Assembly: GCF_016937535.1 (NCBI RefSeq)
Contig: NZ_JAFHKK010000005.1
Location: 1-64,000, forward strand
Reading direction: 5' to 3'
Length of the DNA: 64,000 nucleotides
Source: Sulfurospirillum tamanense
Lineage (GTDB): Bacteria; Campylobacterota; Campylobacteria; Campylobacterales; Campylobacteraceae
The notes beneath the pieces were generated by a model. It saw only the letters and a list, made by a program, of their open reading frames with translations. It had not been told where the DNA came from and searched no databases. This document shows, piece by piece, positions 31,309 through 40,598 of the stretch (within the stretch, counting starts at the first letter, position 1; every line of letters starts with the position of its first letter). The position numbers and the translations under genes were made by a program.

Positions 31309-32286
31309 ATGAACCGATTACCCGCCGAGTGGGAACCCCACGAAGCCCTACTTTTAGCCCTTCCCCACGAAAATACCGACTGGAACCCTTACCTTGAAGA
31401 AATCACAGAAGCTTACGAGGAATTTTTACAAGCCATCACCCGTTTTGAGCCGGTTGTTCTGCTGTGCAAAGATGCTAAAAAAGCTAAAAAACGCTTGGGC
31501 CATTTGCCCAATCTAGAGCTTGTACAAGCCCGTTTTAACGACACATGGATTCGGGACTTTGGGCCCATTGACGTGGAAGAGTCAGGTCTCATGCGCGCTT
31601 ATGATTTTACCTTTAATGCCTGGGGAGACAAATTTGGAAGCTCCCTAGACAATGCCATCACTGAATTTTTGCACACCCAGCGGGTCTTGAGCGGTACATG
31701 TAAAAAAATTGACCTTATTTTGGAGGGCGGGAGCATCGAGAGTAACGGCGAGGGCGTGTTGCTAACCACCACTACCTGCCTTTTAAACCCCAACCGAAAC
31801 TGGGCACTCTCCAAAGAAGCTTTGGGCGAAAAACTTTCTCAACTCTTTGGAGTTGAGAAAATCCTCTGGCTAGAGCACGGGCACCTCGAAGGGGACGACA
31901 CTGACGCGCACATCGACACCCTCGCCCGCTTTATCACGCCTGATACCATCGCGTACGTTACATGTAAAGACCAAAGTGACACTCATTTTGGGCCTTTAAA
32001 AAAGATGGAGGAAGAGCTCAAACGCACCCATTTTTCCCTACTTCCCCTCCCGCTTCCCACGCCTATCCTGTACGATGACCACCGCCTACCCGCTACATAC
32101 GCCAACTTCGTCTTTGTCAACGGCGGACTCATTGTGCCCACCTACAACCAACCCAGTGATGCCATCGCCTTAAAGGCTTTGCAACAAGCCCTGCCGCACC
32201 TTGAAGTGGTGGGCGTAGACGCAAGGGTTTTCATCCGCCAACACGGTAGCCTTCACTGCGCGTGCATGCAACGTTTCGCACGATGA
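31309..32286 (+). CDS. aguA: Agmatine deiminase
   Basis: The 325-residue enzyme converts agmatine to N-carbamoylputrescine. It has the family start RLPAEWEPHEALLLALPHE, the catalytic region LEHGHLEGDDTDAHIDTLARF, and the nucleophilic cysteine in GSLHCACMQ near the C-terminus. AAGGA lies five bases before the ATG. The next step, N-carbamoylputrescine amidase, is encoded 3.4 kb away at 35664, beyond a cation exporter and feoAB. The stop overlaps the exporter's start as ATGA. Confidence 0.93.
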   Translation: MNRLPAEWEPHEALLLALPHENTDWNPYLEEITEAYEEFLQAITRFEPVVLLCKDAKKAKKRLGHLPNLELVQARFNDTWIRDFGPIDVEESGLMRAYDFTFNAWGDKFGSSLDNAITEFLHTQRVLSGTCKKIDLILEGGSIESNGEGVLLTTTTCLLNPNRNWALSKEALGEKLSQLFGVEKILWLEHGHLEGDDTDAHIDTLARFITPDTIAYVTCKDQSDTHFGPLKKMEEELKRTHFSLLPLPLPTPILYDDHRLPATYANFVFVNGGLIVPTYNQPSDAIALKALQQALPHLEVVGVDARVFIRQHGSLHCACMQRFAR

Positions 32287-33191
32287 CCCTAGCCCGCAAA
32301 GCCACCCTTGTTAGTACCGCCACTGCGACGCTTCTTGTGTTTATCAAGCTTGCCGTAGGGTTTGTTAGCGGGTCTGTGGCCGTTTTGGCCTCTGCGATTG
32401 ATTCGGTGCTTGACCTCATTGTCTCGGCGTTTAACTACTTCGCTATTCGCAAATCCGAAGCTCCGCCTGATGAGCTTTTTAACTACGGGCGCGGGAAAAT
32501 CGAAGCCTTAGCCGCGGTAATTGAAGGAACCATCATCGCCATTTCGGGCGTGTTTATTTTCTACTCTGCCATCAAAAAAGCCTACGAAGGCACGGTGATG
32601 ACCCATGTAGACACCTCCGTGCTTGTCATGCTCGCCTCCCTTTGCATCACCGTTGCGTTGGTGCTTTTTTTGCGTCATGTGGCACGCAAAACAGGGAGCC
32701 TTGTCATCAAATCCGACGCGCTTCATTACCAAACCGATGTTTTTAGCAACGGAGCGATTCTGTTTTCTCTAGGCGTGGTCTATTTCACCGAATTTGAACT
32801 AATTGATTCTATCGTGGGTGTGGGTATCGCTTTGTATATCATCCACTCTGCTTACGGACTCGTGAAAGAAGGGGTGTACATTTTGCTTGACGCAGCACTA
32901 GAAGAGGAAGTGGTAGGGCGCATTGTGCACATCATCGAAGAAGAAAAAGATGTGAGCAGTTTTCATAACCTCAAAACCCGCCGTTCTGCTCACACCAACT
33001 ACGTGGATGTGCACCTTGTTTTTAACGCCAAAATGTCTCTCTTGCAAGCCCATAGTGCGACAGATAACATCGAGGCAAAAATCCGTGCCATCAAAGAAGA
33101 CGAGGTGTGGGATATGAATATCCACCTCGACCCTTATGATGACTCCAAGGAAGAAGAAGCACTCCGTGACGCGCCACTAGCTCAACAGTAG
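32283..33191 (+). CDS. Cation diffusion facilitator (FieF/ZitB-type metal exporter)
   Basis: The 302-residue protein has six membrane helices and a cytoplasmic C-terminal domain (about 210-300). The metal sites are visible: DSVLD in helix II and HYQTD in helix V, a DD-HD set that fits zinc or iron and cobalt. It probably exports Fe(II) or Zn(II) in exchange for protons. It is translation-coupled to the deiminase gene, and its 3' end overlaps feoB by 15 bp on the opposite strand. Metal specificity cannot be settled by motif alone. Confidence 0.9.
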   Translation: MTLARKATLVSTATATLLVFIKLAVGFVSGSVAVLASAIDSVLDLIVSAFNYFAIRKSEAPPDELFNYGRGKIEALAAVIEGTIIAISGVFIFYSAIKKAYEGTVMTHVDTSVLVMLASLCITVALVLFLRHVARKTGSLVIKSDALHYQTDVFSNGAILFSLGVVYFTEFELIDSIVGVGIALYIIHSAYGLVKEGVYILLDAALEEEVVGRIVHIIEEEKDVSSFHNLKTRRSAHTNYVDVHLVFNAKMSLLQAHSATDNIEAKIRAIKEDEVWDMNIHLDPYDDSKEEEALRDAPLAQQ

Positions 33192-35279
33192 CGCTACACG
33201 GTAAACAATGAAAGAAGCACTCCACGCCACGGCAGTGGTAAAGAGGATGAGGTATCCCAAATAGCGGTAGCTTCCTGATTCTTTAGTAAAGACTACCGTA
33301 GCCGCAAGGCACGGCAAGTAAAACATAACAAAGGTGATGAACGACAAGGCCACAGGAAAGGGAATGCTTGCTTGCAAGACACCCATGAGTCCCTCGCTCT
33401 CTTCATCTACCTCTTCCCCAAGAGCATAGAGCACTCCCATGGTAGAGATAATCACCTCTTTAGCAGCCAAGCCTGTCTCAAGGGCTACGGTCAGTCTCCA
33501 ATCAAACCCCAAAGGGGCAAACAAAAACTCTGTAGCCTGACCAATGCGCCCCAAATAACTTTGAGATAACAAAGTGGATTGTAGCTCATTAGCAAGGGTT
33601 GCTTGCTCTTCTTCGCTTAGGGCTTGTTCTATTTTAAGTTCATACGCACTCTCTAGGTCTTCGTTTTTAGGGTAACTGCTCGCAAACCACACCAACACAG
33701 ACGCCACCAAGATAAACGTTCCTGCTTTTTTAAGGTACACAAGGGATTTGCCCATCACCGTGTGCCATACCAACTTTGCGGAAGGTAAACGGTATTTTGG
33801 CATCTCCATGACAAAAGGTTCATCTTTGCCTTTAAACACAAAGGCTTTGAGGACTTTTGCAGCCACAAGGCCTAAAAGTGCGCCCGCAATGTAAATCGCA
33901 AACAGCACATTACCTGCCTTTTCAGGGCCAAAAAACGCCCCCGCAAAGAGCACATACACGGGCAACTTTGCCCCACAACTCATAAACCCAATGATAAACA
34001 ATGTAATCAAACGGTCTTTATCGTTTTTGAGGGTGCGCGCAGCCATGTACGCAGGCACCGAACACCCAAACCCCGTGACAAGCGGGATAAACGACTTGCC
34101 ATGCAACCCAAAACGGTGAAAAAAGCCATCAAGCAAAAAGGCTACACGCGCCATGTAACCCGTGGTTTCCAAAAGTGCGATACCTAAAAACAAAATCATA
34201 ATATTGGGCAAAAACATTACCACCGCCCCCACGCCCGCGATGGCACCATCAGCAACCAGTGAACCTAGCTCCCCATCACCAAAAATCACCCGCGCTTGGT
34301 CGCCAAAGTACCCAAACAGTGCATCAATCATATCCATGGGCACAGCACCTAGCGTAAAGGTAAGTTGAAACAATCCCCACATAAAAAAGAGGAAAATAGG
34401 AATCCCAAAAAGCTTGTGAATGAGTACCTCATCAATCTTTTCTGTCGTTGTCTTTTGTTTCTTTGGCGCTCTCTCACACACCTCTGTAACAGCACCTTTA
34501 GCATATGCATAACGCTCTTCTGAGAAAATCTCTACAAGGTTTTTGGTGTCATAATGCACATACAAGTGCTCTAGTGCCTCTTGAAGCACGGGCAGCACCT
34601 CAATCCAAACGGGCTCATTGCGCACCTCTTGATACAGGGTTTTATTTTCTTGAAGCAACTTCACCGCCATGTCGCGCGCGGAGAGTTTGGCATGGGTAAA
34701 CCCTTTTTCTTTAAACAAAGCAACCAAACGCGCTATTTCTTCCTCTACAGGCTCCGAATAACTCATTTTTGGGGATTGGTGTAAGGTTTTAATGGCAGTC
34801 AAACACGTCTCTATAAGCGCTTCTATCCCTTCCTTTGTGAAGGCAGAAACAGGCATACAAGGAATGCCAAGGATGCCGCTAAGCTGCTCATGATCGATGG
34901 AAATTCCCTCTTTTTTGGCCTCATCGCTCATGTTTAGCGCGACGACCATTTTATGGTTAAGCTCCATGAGTTCCGTGGTTAAAAGCAAGTTGCGCTCAAG
35001 GTTAGTGGAATCTACCACGTTTAAAATCAAGTCATAAGACTCTTCTTCTAAAAAGCGTTTGGTTACCCGCTCTTCAAGGGTATAATCCCCTAGCGCGTAA
35101 CTTCCGGGCAAGTCGATGATGCGTATCTCATCCTCTCCGCGTGTCAACACCACTTCGGCTTTTTCAACCGTTACACCCGAAAAGTTGCCCACCCGAAGGT
35201 TGGCATTGCTGATGGAGTTAATGAGCATACTTTTGCCCACATTGGGTTGCCCCACTAAGGCGATGGTTAGAGTGGACAT
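33177..35279 (-). CDS. feoB: Ferrous iron transporter FeoB
   Basis: The 700-residue protein takes up Fe(II). It has an N-terminal G domain (about 1-165: G1 GQPNVGKS, G3 DLPG, G4 NMSD) with the switch region GNFSGVTVEK, a helical GDI-type spacer, and a C-terminal membrane part of about eight helices with Gate repeats (about 290-700). It overlaps feoA by 13 bp. A ferrous exporter candidate (CDF) ends convergently inside its 3' end. Confidence 0.97.
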   Translation of the reverse strand: MSTLTIALVGQPNVGKSMLINSISNANLRVGNFSGVTVEKAEVVLTRGEDEIRIIDLPGSYALGDYTLEERVTKRFLEEESYDLILNVVDSTNLERNLLLTTELMELNHKMVVALNMSDEAKKEGISIDHEQLSGILGIPCMPVSAFTKEGIEALIETCLTAIKTLHQSPKMSYSEPVEEEIARLVALFKEKGFTHAKLSARDMAVKLLQENKTLYQEVRNEPVWIEVLPVLQEALEHLYVHYDTKNLVEIFSEERYAYAKGAVTEVCERAPKKQKTTTEKIDEVLIHKLFGIPIFLFFMWGLFQLTFTLGAVPMDMIDALFGYFGDQARVIFGDGELGSLVADGAIAGVGAVVMFLPNIMILFLGIALLETTGYMARVAFLLDGFFHRFGLHGKSFIPLVTGFGCSVPAYMAARTLKNDKDRLITLFIIGFMSCGAKLPVYVLFAGAFFGPEKAGNVLFAIYIAGALLGLVAAKVLKAFVFKGKDEPFVMEMPKYRLPSAKLVWHTVMGKSLVYLKKAGTFILVASVLVWFASSYPKNEDLESAYELKIEQALSEEEQATLANELQSTLLSQSYLGRIGQATEFLFAPLGFDWRLTVALETGLAAKEVIISTMGVLYALGEEVDEESEGLMGVLQASIPFPVALSFITFVMFYLPCLAATVVFTKESGSYRYLGYLILFTTAVAWSASFIVYRVALLLS

Positions 35280-35503
35280 ACGGGACTCACTTGGATGGTT
35301 TTTGCCTCTTCGCGGCGCAGGGCAATCATCGTTCCGCCCACTTCTATTTCGATGGTCGCCTTAGTCGCACTCGCCGCTTTGACACAAAGCTCACTGCCTC
35401 GACGCATACCAAAAGAAAAAAACCGTTGTTTTAGCTCTTCTTTTGCATCAATGCACGTAATCACTACGACCGAACCCACAGGAAGGGAATCTAGTGTCTT
35501 CAT
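35267..35503 (-). CDS. feoA: Ferrous iron transport protein FeoA
   Basis: The 78-residue SH3-like cytoplasmic protein helps FeoB work. The family pattern SLPVGSVVVITCIDAKEELKQRFFSFGMRRGSEL is clear. AAAGG lies before the ATG. It is the first gene of feoAB. A palindrome-poor AT-rich stretch at 35519-35537 could be a Fur site. Confidence 0.95.
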   Translation of the reverse strand: MKTLDSLPVGSVVVITCIDAKEELKQRFFSFGMRRGSELCVKAASATKATIEIEVGGTMIALRREEAKTIQVSPVCPL

Positions 35504-35518
35504 TTAAACCTTTCTTTG

Positions 35519-35537
35519 TGATTGATAATTAATTTCA
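35519..35537 (-). promoter_or_regulatory. Possible Fur box upstream of feoAB
   Basis: The stretch TGATTGATAATTAATTTC reads as overlapping imperfect NATAAT units and is placed 16 bp before feoA. Iron control through Fur is usual for feo genes, but the match is loose. Confidence 0.3.
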
Positions 35538-35663
35538 GGATTTTATCTCTTGAGCACTAAAACCCTCCTGAAAATAGTCTACAACACCTTTACATGTAAA
35601 GACATTGGAACATTTTTCTAAGCTACCCTTTGTTACAATCACGCAAAAACAGGGAGTCTGCAC

Positions 35664-36539
35664 ATGAAACTTGCCCTCATCCAACACGCCGTACGTGAAA
35701 CCAAAGACGCCACCATCCAAAAAACCCTTGAACTCATCCACGATGCTAGCGCCAAAGGCGCCCAACTTGCGTTGTTGCAAGAGTTGCACCAAGGGCCTTA
35801 TTTTTGCATTACCGAAGACCCCAGTCATTTTGACCTTGCCAATGACTTTGACAACGACGTGGTGTTTTGGGCAAAAATCGCCAAGCAATACGGCGTAGTG
35901 CTCGTCACCTCACTCTTTGAAAAACGCGCCCCTGGCCTTTACCACAACACCGCCGTCGTCTTTGAAAAAGATGGCTCAGTTGCAGGTAAATACCGTAAAA
36001 TGCACATCCCCGATGATCCAGGTTTTTACGAAAAGTTTTACTTTACTCCGGGGGATTTGGGCTATGAACCTATTCAAACCAGTGTGGGAAAACTGGGCGT
36101 GCTGGTGTGTTGGGACCAGTGGTACCCCGAAGCCGCGCGCCTCATGGCACTCAAAGGGGCGGACATTCTCATCTACCCCACCGCCATTGGGTGGTTTGAT
36201 GAAGACGCAGAGGATGAAAAAACCCGCCAAAAAGAGGCGTGGATGGGCGTACAACGCGGTCATGCCATCGCCAACGGTTTACCTCTTGTGGCCATCAACC
36301 GCGTAGGTAAAGAAAAAGATGAAACAGAAGTGTTGGATGGCATTCGTTTTTGGGGGCACTCCTTCGTAGCAGGACCCCAAGGAGAACTCTTACATGTAAG
36401 CGATGAAAGCAGCGAAGAAGCGGTAATTGTCGAGGTGGATGTAAAACGGTGTGAAGAAGTCAGGCGCATGTGGCCGTTTTTGCGCGACCGCCGTATCGAA
36501 ACCTACAACGGCCTCACCAAACGTTTTTTAGACGCGTGA
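35664..36539 (+). CDS. aguB: N-carbamoylputrescine amidase
   Basis: The 291-residue nitrilase-family enzyme hydrolyses N-carbamoylputrescine to putrescine, CO2 and ammonia. The catalytic triad is visible: glutamate in LLQELHQGPYF, lysine in KYRKMHIPDDPGF and cysteine in VLVCWDQWYPE. The sequence GFYEKFYFTPGD is typical of this subfamily. With the deiminase at 31309 it completes the agmatine route. Its 3' end overlaps the opposing Nudix gene by 12 bp. Confidence 0.93.
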   Translation: MKLALIQHAVRETKDATIQKTLELIHDASAKGAQLALLQELHQGPYFCITEDPSHFDLANDFDNDVVFWAKIAKQYGVVLVTSLFEKRAPGLYHNTAVVFEKDGSVAGKYRKMHIPDDPGFYEKFYFTPGDLGYEPIQTSVGKLGVLVCWDQWYPEAARLMALKGADILIYPTAIGWFDEDAEDEKTRQKEAWMGVQRGHAIANGLPLVAINRVGKEKDETEVLDGIRFWGHSFVAGPQGELLHVSDESSEEAVIVEVDVKRCEEVRRMWPFLRDRRIETYNGLTKRFLDA

Positions 36540-37097
36540 GTCCTTTTCAAAAAACCACATCAGGGCAAACATGAGCCCTGATGTTTTGGCGATATGTTCG
36601 TTAAATAAAAACTCTTTAGCCTCACTCCTAGGAACGTAAATCACTTCAATCTCTTCAAGCTCAATCCCGCCGCCTTGGTGCAACCGCATGGACTCGTCTA
36701 GTTCGGCGTAGTACAACGTCTGTTGACCGCCCGCCAAACCCACCGCCGTGTAAAAAGAGGTGATTTTATGCAGGTTTTGAGGTGCAACGCCATAGCCTGT
36801 TTCTTCTTCGATTTCCTCTAAAGCAATCTGTGCCAAAGACTTCTCTTTGTCCACTAATCCTGCGCACAGTTCGTAGGTAAAGCCGTCATTGTTTTTGAGG
36901 TAAATAGCAGGACGAAACTGTTTGACAAAGACAAAGGCATCAAACTCTTTATGGTAGAGCAAGATTGCCACGCTGTTGTGCGCATCCACCATATCCCACC
37001 GTTTTTCTCGCCCATTTTGTACGTAGTGCATGCTTTTGGGCTGGATGTACAGCGACTCTACGCACGCTTCTATTTTGACGATGGTAATATCAACCAA
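36528..37097 (-). CDS. Nudix hydrolase (nucleotide-sugar or ADP-ribose type)
   Basis: The 189-residue protein resembles UDP-sugar or ADP-ribose diphosphatases: VFVKQFRPAIYL followed by TYELCAGLVD. The Nudix box reads GLVDKEKSLAQIALEEIEEETGY; the usual RE dyad is EE here, although the metal-binding EExGY end is intact. Similar degenerate boxes occur in related Campylobacterota, so activity is likely but the substrate is uncertain. It overlaps mgtE by 8 bp on the same strand and aguB convergently. Confidence 0.85.
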   Translation of the reverse strand: MVDITIVKIEACVESLYIQPKSMHYVQNGREKRWDMVDAHNSVAILLYHKEFDAFVFVKQFRPAIYLKNNDGFTYELCAGLVDKEKSLAQIALEEIEEETGYGVAPQNLHKITSFYTAVGLAGGQQTLYYAELDESMRLHQGGGIELEEIEVIYVPRSEAKEFLFNEHIAKTSGLMFALMWFFEKDSRV

Positions 37098-38463
37098 GCA
37101 AAATCCACTGGGCTAGGCCCAAAAAGCTAAAAAACCCCACCACATCTGTCACCGTTGTAAGCAATACTGTGCTTCCCACAGCAGGGTCAATGTCGAGGCG
37201 TTTTAGTGTAAGAGGAATAAGGGCACCAAATAATCCCGCACACAAAAGATTAATCACCATCGACAAGCCAATTACCACGCCCAGCATAGCTTCGTGAAAC
37301 CAAAGAAAGGCAATGGCGCCCATCACTAAGGCAAAAATCACTCCATTTATCCCTGCGATAGAAACCTCTTTTACGATAGTGCTTTTAGCGTTTTGAAAAT
37401 CAATATCCCCCAGAGCTAACTGGCGTACAGTAACAGTCAGGGTTTGGGTGCCTGCATTACCCCCCATAGATGCCACAATAGGCATAAGCACCGCCAGGGC
37501 CACATACGCCTGAATCGTTTCATCAAAAATACCAATAACTAAGGAAGCCACAATGGCGGTAAAAAGATTGAGAAAAAGCCACATTGCACGACTTTTCCCT
37601 GCCTCAAAAAGAGTGTTTTCCTCTTCCGCTTCATCGTTAACCCCAGCGAGGTTATAAATCTGCTCTGTTGCATTTTCTTGGATGATGTCATGAATATCAT
37701 CTGCAGTAATGCGGCCAACCAACCTTCCTTGATAGTCGATTACAGGAACCACAGAGAGGTCATAGTTTTCAACCGTTTCGATGACCGAGTCAATGGTGTC
37801 ATCGTCTCTAGCAAAAATAGGCTGATACTCATCTTCTGGTGCTTTTTCGACAAGGGCTTTAAAGGTAAGTGAAAAATCACTTGTAATCAAATCTTCCAAG
37901 GGAATAGAAAACCGAAGGGTTTCATAATCATCCACCACAAACAAGCGGTAAATGTTTTCAATCTCCCCCTCTTCTTTCATCTGCTTTAAGCGCGCGATAG
38001 CATCGGAAATTTTTTCCTCAACCTTGGCCACAAAAACCTCGGTTTGCATGTACGCGCCTGCCTCTTCGTCATCATAACGGCGCAAACGCTTAATGTCTTC
38101 TTGATACTCATCATCCAAGCTGTCGAAAAGTTCTTGGGCTTTTTCTTCATTGATGTCTTCAATATTTTGAAGCAAGTCTGTCGCATCGTCACTTTCAAGT
38201 TCTTCGATGGCGTCTTTAAGCTGTTCGGGAGAAATTTCCTCAATCACATCCTTTAAGATATGATCTGGCAATTCAATGGCCACATCTCCTAAGCTTTCGC
38301 TGGAAAGCTGTTTTACGTAGTCGATAAAAAGATCAACATCGCTTTTATGCACATGACGGAGGTGGCGCGCGAGTTCGGCAGGGGAGAGCTCTTGGTCTAA
38401 ATCATCCTGTAAGTAACTCTCAATGATTTCCTGAGAGTGCTTTAAATCTTTTAACTTTGCCAA
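37090..38463 (-). CDS. mgtE: Magnesium transporter MgtE
   Basis: The 457-residue channel has an N-terminal superhelical domain rich in acidic residues (about 1-135), two CBS domains (about 138-255) that sense cytoplasmic Mg2+, and five membrane helices (about 285-455). The pore signature ASMGGNAGTQTLTV lies near residue 342. Gating is by Mg2+ binding between the CBS and N domains. It sits just upstream of the Nudix gene and after the M23 peptidase. Confidence 0.95.
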   Translation of the reverse strand: MAKLKDLKHSQEIIESYLQDDLDQELSPAELARHLRHVHKSDVDLFIDYVKQLSSESLGDVAIELPDHILKDVIEEISPEQLKDAIEELESDDATDLLQNIEDINEEKAQELFDSLDDEYQEDIKRLRRYDDEEAGAYMQTEVFVAKVEEKISDAIARLKQMKEEGEIENIYRLFVVDDYETLRFSIPLEDLITSDFSLTFKALVEKAPEDEYQPIFARDDDTIDSVIETVENYDLSVVPVIDYQGRLVGRITADDIHDIIQENATEQIYNLAGVNDEAEEENTLFEAGKSRAMWLFLNLFTAIVASLVIGIFDETIQAYVALAVLMPIVASMGGNAGTQTLTVTVRQLALGDIDFQNAKSTIVKEVSIAGINGVIFALVMGAIAFLWFHEAMLGVVIGLSMVINLLCAGLFGALIPLTLKRLDIDPAVGSTVLLTTVTDVVGFFSFLGLAQWILLG

Positions 38464-38472
38464 AAGTGTCCT

Positions 38473-39684
38473 TTAGTTAGCGACCGCTACCGTTTCTGCA
38501 TCCATTATAATAGGTGTTTCTAACTGCACCATATACTCAAAAGGCTCTTCTCGTGGCGGAATGGAAGGCTCGGCTAAGGCTAGCTCAAAACGCGGCTTAA
38601 AGGTTTCAACGTGAGCCAAAAAGGCTTTGCGTTTTTCCCCTTGAAGCTTATCTTTTTCAATTTTTACCACACTGTTAGGGTTAATAGCCCGATTGTCTTT
38701 ATAAAGGCCAAAATGCAAGTGAGGGCCTGTGCTAATCCCTGTACTTCCCACATAGCCAATGAGCTGTCCTTTGGAAACCACTGAGCCCCGACGTATGCCC
38801 TTACGGTAACCATTCATGTGTGCGTACAGGGTTTTATACCCGTGGCCGTGGTCAATCTCGACTGTTTTGCCATAACCACCTTTGGTACCTACAAACGTCA
38901 CCCGGCCCTCGCCCGCTGCCACAATGGGCGTGCCTGTGGGCGCAGCATAATCCACGCCCAAGTGAGCGCGATAACGTTTCAAAATAGGATGCCAACGCTT
39001 ATAGCTGAAAGAGGAGGAAATGCGCGTATAACGCACCGGCACAGTCAGTAAAAACCCTTCAATCTCTTTGCCTGCTGCATCATAATAACGGTTGTCGTCG
39101 TACAAAAATACAAAGTGCTCTTTGCCTCGTACCTCTACCATGGCCGCTTCGATTTTTGGATTGCCATAGCGTTGCCCTAAGCGTGTGCGTTGGGAATAAA
39201 AAATTACCAAGCGATCACCTTTAACCAAACGGCGAAAATTAACACTGTTTTTAAAAGAGTTGACAAATTCATTGGCAAGAGCATAGCTGTTGGTCGCATT
39301 AATGATGTCTTGATAAGGCGAAAGGGTAATTTCTAAAGTGACTTTAAGAGACTCTTCTTGGTAGCTCACAGGGGTTGTGCGCAACTCATAGGCTCCCGTG
39401 GATTTATCTTTAACAATATGCAGTTGTAGTTCTTCACCAATAGGAATGAGAACTTGCTCAATAACTTCATTGTCATCCAACAAAAGCTGGTACCGCACGC
39501 CTGAGACAATCTCAGCAGCAAGCTCTTGGTCTTCTCGGTCAAGGTTGTAGTAAATAGACAGTGGCAACTGGTGTTTTTCTAGAAAGGTTAAAAACGTTTC
39601 GCCTCGCTCCCAACGGTGCTCTTGCATGTACGCCCCTTGTGCCCCTAGCACCATCATCAAAACACACACCAACCATCGCATCAT
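38473..39684 (-). CDS. Secreted M23 metallopeptidase (Csd3/Pgp3-like cell-shape endopeptidase)
   Basis: The 403-residue protein has a signal peptide (about 1-18), an inhibitory and OB-like N-terminal region and a LytM/M23 domain (about 265-365). Zinc ligands are in HLGVDYAAPTGTPI and TGPHLHFGLY. Length and layout match Helicobacter Csd3 (HdpA), which trims peptidoglycan cross-links and shapes the cell. The ATG at 39684 follows AAAGG by eight bases; a GTG nine bases earlier touches that site. Confidence 0.88.
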   Translation of the reverse strand: MMRWLVCVLMMVLGAQGAYMQEHRWERGETFLTFLEKHQLPLSIYYNLDREDQELAAEIVSGVRYQLLLDDNEVIEQVLIPIGEELQLHIVKDKSTGAYELRTTPVSYQEESLKVTLEITLSPYQDIINATNSYALANEFVNSFKNSVNFRRLVKGDRLVIFYSQRTRLGQRYGNPKIEAAMVEVRGKEHFVFLYDDNRYYDAAGKEIEGFLLTVPVRYTRISSSFSYKRWHPILKRYRAHLGVDYAAPTGTPIVAAGEGRVTFVGTKGGYGKTVEIDHGHGYKTLYAHMNGYRKGIRRGSVVSKGQLIGYVGSTGISTGPHLHFGLYKDNRAINPNSVVKIEKDKLQGEKRKAFLAHVETFKPRFELALAEPSIPPREEPFEYMVQLETPIIMDAETVAVAN

Positions 39685-39882
39685 TAATTCCACCTTTTTG
39701 CATGAGTCTCACGTCTTTTAACACCCAACCAAATCAAGCAAAGACGCAAGGCATGGGTTTTGAAAAACGTCACGGAAACTTGGATTATACTTGATGGTTG
39801 CTTACAAAATCCTAGCAACCCCTCAGGGCTTTTTGAGTTCTGGTAAAGTATAATCGAGCCAACAAAAGCAAAAGGAGTTCCA

Positions 39883-40596
39883 TTGTTTCGCATCTTTGCC
39901 GTTTTTTTAACATTTCTTTCCCTTTCATGGGCGCAGGGTTTTTTAGCCCCTTACACTACGACACTAAAAGAAGTCCGCGGCGGCACTGCGACCGTTGCTG
40001 ACTCTCAGGACCTTGTAATCGGCTCTAGCGGCATTGTCCTTCATCAATTTGACGAGGGGAAATCTTCTATCATTGCACGCGCTAGCGTCACAGGCAAAGC
40101 CAATGGTCTTGCAACACTGCAATTTGAGGTGTTTGACCTCTTAGAACAATCTGCTTTTCCTTTGCCTGGACTTACCCCAAAGCAAGGTGATACGGTTATT
40201 TTAAACTACCTTTATGACCGTGCGCTTATTGTTGCACCCAACAGCATTGTCTTTAATGAAATCACAGGCCACTTCACAGACATTCAGTGGGTGCATCCTG
40301 ACCTCGTGGGAGCGTATCTTGCTAGCGAATACACTCCAAGTCCTGATCGCGACACCTTTAGAAAGCTTTGCCAGGCCCACAGTACAGGGATTATCTTTTT
40401 TGCACTAAATTTCAAAGGCTACTTTGCAGACTGTCAAAGTTTCAAAGTGTTAAAAACCCTTGATTCTGGTCGCATTAGTAGCTATCAACTCCCCTTTTAT
40501 ACTCGCATAACAGGCATTGAAAGCGCCTTTTGGAAATTTGGCTCAAGTCAAATAACCGACTACAACGCCCACTATGGCAACTTACTGGTCAAGTAA
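39883..40596 (+). CDS. PGBA_N-domain protein (plasminogen-binding protein family, short form)
   Basis: The 237-residue protein has a signal peptide (about 1-18) and the domain found at the N-terminus of Helicobacter PgbA and PgbB: FLAPYTTTLKEVRGGTATVADS, then YLYDRALIVAPN and CQSFKVLKT. It lacks the long repetitive C-terminus that binds plasminogen there, so that activity should not be assumed. The start is TTG at 39883, five bases after AAGGAG, with a TATAAT at 39849-39854. Confidence 0.8.
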   Translation: MFRIFAVFLTFLSLSWAQGFLAPYTTTLKEVRGGTATVADSQDLVIGSSGIVLHQFDEGKSSIIARASVTGKANGLATLQFEVFDLLEQSAFPLPGLTPKQGDTVILNYLYDRALIVAPNSIVFNEITGHFTDIQWVHPDLVGAYLASEYTPSPDRDTFRKLCQAHSTGIIFFALNFKGYFADCQSFKVLKTLDSGRISSYQLPFYTRITGIESAFWKFGSSQITDYNAHYGNLLVK

Positions 40597-40598
40597 CC

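Noticed and set aside
36528-37097. A dead Nudix hydrolase
   Set aside because: The RE dyad is altered, but the metal-binding glutamates and the rest of the fold are intact, and similar boxes are known in the group.
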